A stretch of DNA of 36,338 nt from Variovorax paradoxus. GTDB taxonomy: Bacteria > Pseudomonadota > Gammaproteobacteria > Burkholderiales > Burkholderiaceae_C. The notes under the pieces were generated by a model. The model did no database searches and was not told the origin of the DNA. It saw only the letters and a list, made by a program, of their open reading frames with translations. The DNA lies in contig NZ_JAGGNV010000069.1 of the NCBI RefSeq assembly GCF_018614955.1, positions 1 through 36,338 on the forward strand, given 5' to 3'. Shown piece by piece: positions 33,839-36,338 of the stretch; the stretch's first letter is position 1; each line of letters opens with the position of its first letter. Position numbers and translations under genes: made by a program.

Positions 33839-35092
33839 ATGCACAGGTTCGGATTCTTGCGCGCCACCCGCGCATCCCTTTGCGTCATCGCCCTCTCGGC
33901 CGGTCTCGCGGCCCACGCTGCGGAGACGGTGAAGATTGCCTTCATCGATGTGTTGTCGGGACCATTCGCGCTCAGTGGTCAAGGCTCGCTCAACCAACTG
34001 CGCGAGGTGGTGAGCCAGCTCAATTCCACGGCGGGCGCGGCTGATCAGAAGTTCGAAGTCGTGCCCTTCGACGGCAAGGGCACGCCGCAGGAGAGCACGA
34101 CCGTGCTGAAGGCGGCGTTTGACCAGAACATTCGCTACGTGACGCAGGGCGGTGGCTCGGGAGTCGCCTTCGCCCTGGTCGACGCCATCAACAAGCAGGC
34201 CCAGCGCGATGTGAACGGCGCAATGGTGTACCTGAACTATTCGGCGATGGACCCGGGCCTCACGAACGACCGCTGCAGCTTCTGGCACTTCCGGTTCTAT
34301 CCGTCGAGCGAGATGAAGATCGAAGCCCTGACGACCTACCTGAAGACGAAGCCGGAGGTGAAGAAGGTGTTCTTGTTCAACCAGAACTACACGCATGGCC
34401 AGCAGGTGGCCAAGGCCTCGCGAGCCTATCTCGCGAAGAAGCGTCCGGACATCGAGGTGGTTGGCGAGGACTACGTACCGATCGCTACGACGCGTGACTT
34501 CGCGCCCTACGTGGCGAAGATCGCATCGTCGGGTGCGGACACGGTCATTACCTCGAACTGGGGCAGCGATCTCGGGCTGTTCCTGAAGGCCGCGCGCGAC
34601 TTTGGCTTGAACATCAACTTCTACACGATGAACGCCAACAATCCGGGCGTGCCAGCGCAGATGGGCTCCTGGGGTGCCGACAAAGTGAGCGTGATCTGGA
34701 ACTGGGGCAGCAATGCGCCAACACCGGCGCTGGAGAAGATTGCCGTCGCCTACAAGCAGAAGTCGGGCGAGGACTTCATCTTCGCCGCGCACTGGAACGC
34801 GATGAACATGCTGCGTGCGGCGATGCAGAAGGCCAAGTCGACCGATCCCAAGAAGGTCGCCTACGCGCTCGAAGGCATGAAGTACCAGAGCCCGTTGGGC
34901 GAGGTCGAGATGCGCTCGACCGACCACCAGTTGCAAGCGCCGATCTACCTTGGCGTATGGGCCAAGAAAGGCAGCCCGGGCGTCAAACATGACGCGGAGA
35001 ATACCGGCTACGGCTTTCGCTCCGAGGCAGTGTGGAGCCCGGCCGAGAGCACGCAGCCCACGACTTGCCAGATGAACCGGCCCCCGGCCTGA
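33839..35092 (+). CDS. Branched-chain amino-acid-type (LivJ-like) ABC binding protein, orphan
   Basis: The 417-residue periplasmic protein has a signal peptide (MHRFGFLRATRASLCVIALS, cleavage near AHAAE). The start VKIAFIDVLSGPFALSGQGS, then LREVVSQLNS and KGTPQESTTVLKAAFDQ, are Peripla_BP_6 signatures. ATTRDFAPYVAKIASSGADT and FIFAAHWNAMNMLRAAMQKA continue the fold. The ATG at 33839 has GGAGAC upstream. No livFGHM genes are present in the window, so it either serves a transporter encoded elsewhere or is separated from its partners by the adjacent rearranged DNA. Ligand unknown. Confidence 0.92.
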   Translation: MHRFGFLRATRASLCVIALSAGLAAHAAETVKIAFIDVLSGPFALSGQGSLNQLREVVSQLNSTAGAADQKFEVVPFDGKGTPQESTTVLKAAFDQNIRYVTQGGGSGVAFALVDAINKQAQRDVNGAMVYLNYSAMDPGLTNDRCSFWHFRFYPSSEMKIEALTTYLKTKPEVKKVFLFNQNYTHGQQVAKASRAYLAKKRPDIEVVGEDYVPIATTRDFAPYVAKIASSGADTVITSNWGSDLGLFLKAARDFGLNINFYTMNANNPGVPAQMGSWGADKVSVIWNWGSNAPTPALEKIAVAYKQKSGEDFIFAAHWNAMNMLRAAMQKAKSTDPKKVAYALEGMKYQSPLGEVEMRSTDHQLQAPIYLGVWAKKGSPGVKHDAENTGYGFRSEAVWSPAESTQPTTCQMNRPPA

Positions 35093-35219
35093 GCGCCGGA
35101 GAATCACGCGCAGGGCAGACCGGCCTTAATGGCCAGCCATCCGCCGTGTACGACTCCGGACCTGGACCATCCTCCCGACTGGTTCGGCATGTCGCGCTCG
35201 CCGCAGCAGGCCCAGCCGA

Positions 35220-35237
35220 TAGCATCATATGATGCTA
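35220..35237. promoter_or_regulatory. Perfect 18-bp palindrome, likely VapBC operator
   Basis: TAGCATCATATGATGCTA is a perfect palindrome 30 bp before the vapB start, with a further GATGC half-site at 35243-35247. VapB-type antitoxins usually bind such sites to repress their own operon. Confidence 0.68.
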
Positions 35238-35267
35238 CATTTGATGCCTTACCCGGAGGCATCGGAA

Positions 35268-35468
35268 ATGCGCACCACCATCAACATCGACGACGATCTG
35301 CTCGCGAAAGCCACCAAGCTGACCGGTCCCCTGGACCGTACGGCGATGGTGCGCGAGGGGTTGAAGGCCCTCATCGAACGTGAGAGTGCCAGGCGTCTTG
35401 CGCGGCTGGGCGGAACGCAGCCCAACTTGAAGGCGGCACCGCGTAGGCGCGACGAGACCGCAGCTTGA
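35268..35468 (+). CDS. vapB: VapB-family antitoxin
   Basis: The 66-residue protein starts MRTTINIDDDLLAKATKLTG, the ribbon-helix-helix DNA-binding motif of VapB antitoxins, followed by RTAMVREGLKALIERES and a flexible basic C-terminal tail that would bind the toxin. The ATG at 35268 is preceded by GGAGG. The stop overlaps the toxin start (TTGA). Confidence 0.88.
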   Translation: MRTTINIDDDLLAKATKLTGPLDRTAMVREGLKALIERESARRLARLGGTQPNLKAAPRRRDETAA

Positions 35469-35842
35469 TACTGGTTGACACTTCAGTCTGGGTCGACCAC
35501 TTTCGCAAGGGCGATCCGCAACTCACCGGCTTGCTTGAGCTTGGTGTCGTTGCCGTGCACCCGTTCGTGGTCGGCGAGATCGCGTGTGGAAGTCTGGCCG
35601 ATCGGCCGACAATCCTGGAATTGCTTCAGGATCTGCCAACATCGGTGGTAGCCGAGAGCGAGGAGGTTCTCGGGTTCATCGAGCGCCACGGCCTCCACGG
35701 CAAGGGCATCGGGTATGTCGACGTGCATCTGTTGGCGTCGGTGACGCTGACCGACGGGGCGAAGCTATGGACGCGCGACAAGAGGTTGCGCGCAGCCGCC
35801 GACGAACTCGGCTTCACACACCGAGGCGCCGGTGTGCATTGA
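35465..35842 (+). CDS. vapC: VapC-family PIN-domain ribonuclease toxin
   Basis: The 125-residue protein has a complete PIN active site: Asp in LVDTSVWVDHF, Glu in VVGEIACGSL, Asp in GYVDVHLLAS and Asp in LWTRDKRLR. VapC toxins cleave RNA (often tRNA) using Mg2+. The start is TTG at 35465, overlapping the vapB stop by 4 nt; no ATG or GTG fits better. The last codons are next to an integrase remnant but the protein looks complete. Confidence 0.9.
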   Translation: MILVDTSVWVDHFRKGDPQLTGLLELGVVAVHPFVVGEIACGSLADRPTILELLQDLPTSVVAESEEVLGFIERHGLHGKGIGYVDVHLLASVTLTDGAKLWTRDKRLRAAADELGFTHRGAGVH

Positions 35843-35854
35843 GCCGATAGGTCG

Positions 35855-36013
35855 GCCTTCGGCCACGGTTTGGATCATCGACCACTCCCCTTCGGCGAAT
35901 ACCCGCGTGGCCGCCAGCGGCGCCGCCCTCGAGGCGCCGCGCACCTTGATGCCAGCAAACGGGTTGGCCAGCACGTAGCGCTGCTGCATCAGCGCGTAGC
36001 GCGGCGCGCGTCC
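35855..36013 (-). pseudogene. Tyrosine integrase fragment (core-binding/catalytic junction)
   Basis: On the minus strand the segment reads QQRYVLANPFAGIKVRGASR, then AAPLAATRVFAEGEWSMIQT and VAEG. This matches the region just before the catalytic domain of DUF3701-type phage integrases. Both ends are broken: it runs into the vapC 3' flank at about 35855 and into another recombinase fragment near 36013. The same family is represented at 15847-16330 by a different, N-terminal, part. Confidence 0.65.
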
Positions 36014-36338
36014 GCACAAGCAGCGGGCGCTGACCAAGGACCCGCTGCAGGCGCTATTGGCCACCTGCGACGAAACCCTCCGCGGAAAACCGCGATCGCG
36101 CCATGCTGCTCTTTGCCTGGTTCGGTGGGCGCCGCCGCTCGGAGGTGGCCGATGCGATCGCCTTGCGCTGAATCAGGCGCGACGGCAGTCGCCGCTCAAA
36201 AGGCCAGCGAGTAGAACTGGCGGGCCGCAGACGTGGTTCGTCCAACCTCGCGCCCGACAAGGGCGCGGTCTTCCGCGTAGCCGCACGCCTGCTGGACCGG
36301 GCAACCATGCGACATTTCTATTTGGACTAAACCGCTGA
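36014..36338 (+). pseudogene. Second tyrosine-recombinase remnant, frameshifted
   Basis: The plus strand gives KQRALTKDPLQALLATCDET, then LRGK. After a shift near 36085-36090 it continues DRAMLLFAWFGGRRRSEVAD and ends at TGA 36171-36173. The GRRRSEV segment is the Arg-I box of tyrosine recombinases. The sequence beyond 36175 is uncertain; it keeps protein-like composition but is not recognised. It faces the opposite way to the integrase fragment beside it. Confidence 0.55.

Noticed and set aside
35597..35860. GGCCGATCGGCC-like palindromes in and after vapC as operators
   Set aside because: They lie inside coding sequence or at a degenerate junction and are expected by chance in GC-rich DNA.

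Overview
The window is high-GC DNA with dense, mostly overlapping operons. The gene families (a Bug/TctC tricarboxylate-type receptor, a complete Rut pyrimidine pathway, Tn3 and IS6 elements, DUF3701-type integrase remnants, a Comamonadaceae-like GspD secretin) point to a betaproteobacterium of the order Burkholderiales, probably Comamonadaceae (Variovorax/Acidovorax-like). The genus is inference; no rRNA or tRNA gene was seen to confirm it.

Region 1 (323-8159) is a minus-strand catabolic operon with translationally coupled genes: GMC oxidoreductase, aldehyde dehydrogenase, mandelate-racemase-type enolase, sulfatase-family hydrolase, then a Bug-type binding protein and a DUF202 membrane protein. 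It is divergent from a GntR/HutC regulator. The set reads as a pathway that removes a sulfate (or phosphonate) ester, oxidises an alcohol to an acid and dehydrates the acid.

Region 2 (8243-16330) is an accessory patchwork: an IS66 transposase remnant, a RES/Xre-type toxin-antitoxin pair, a candidate small RNA or leader with a terminator, a Tn3-family transposon (9981-13232, with 38-bp inverted repeats and a frameshifted transposase), the 3' end of a glutamate/aspartate-type binding protein, a secretin that looks like a PilQ-GspD chimera, an IS6-family element (15037-15846) that truncates it, and a decayed integrase.

Region 3 (16445-33541) is a nitrogen-scavenging block. rutABCDEF runs rightward toward a convergent rutR-like TetR gene. 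On the other side of rutR is a 12-gene rightward operon: an IPNS-type Fe(II)/2-oxoglutarate oxygenase, a VOC protein, a BMP-type nucleoside ABC importer (binding protein, ATPase, two permeases), an isochorismatase-type amidohydrolase, a second IPNS-type oxygenase and a PotDABC-type ABC importer (binding protein, ATPase, two permeases). Both operons are preceded by the same kind of operator (TTGGACCA-N2-TGGTCCAA, perfect before rutA and imperfect before the oxygenase) and by a close match to a sigma-54 -24/-12 promoter (GG-N10-GC). This suggests one regulon under NtrC/sigma-54 and RutR control, in which the oxygenases and the amidase prepare modified pyrimidines or related N-heterocycles for the Rut pathway. 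This is the most interesting system in the window.

Region 4 (33839-36338) holds an orphan branched-chain amino-acid-type binding protein, a VapBC toxin-antitoxin pair with an 18-bp palindromic operator, and two more decayed tyrosine-recombinase fragments. Integrase debris therefore lies on both sides of the pyrimidine block.
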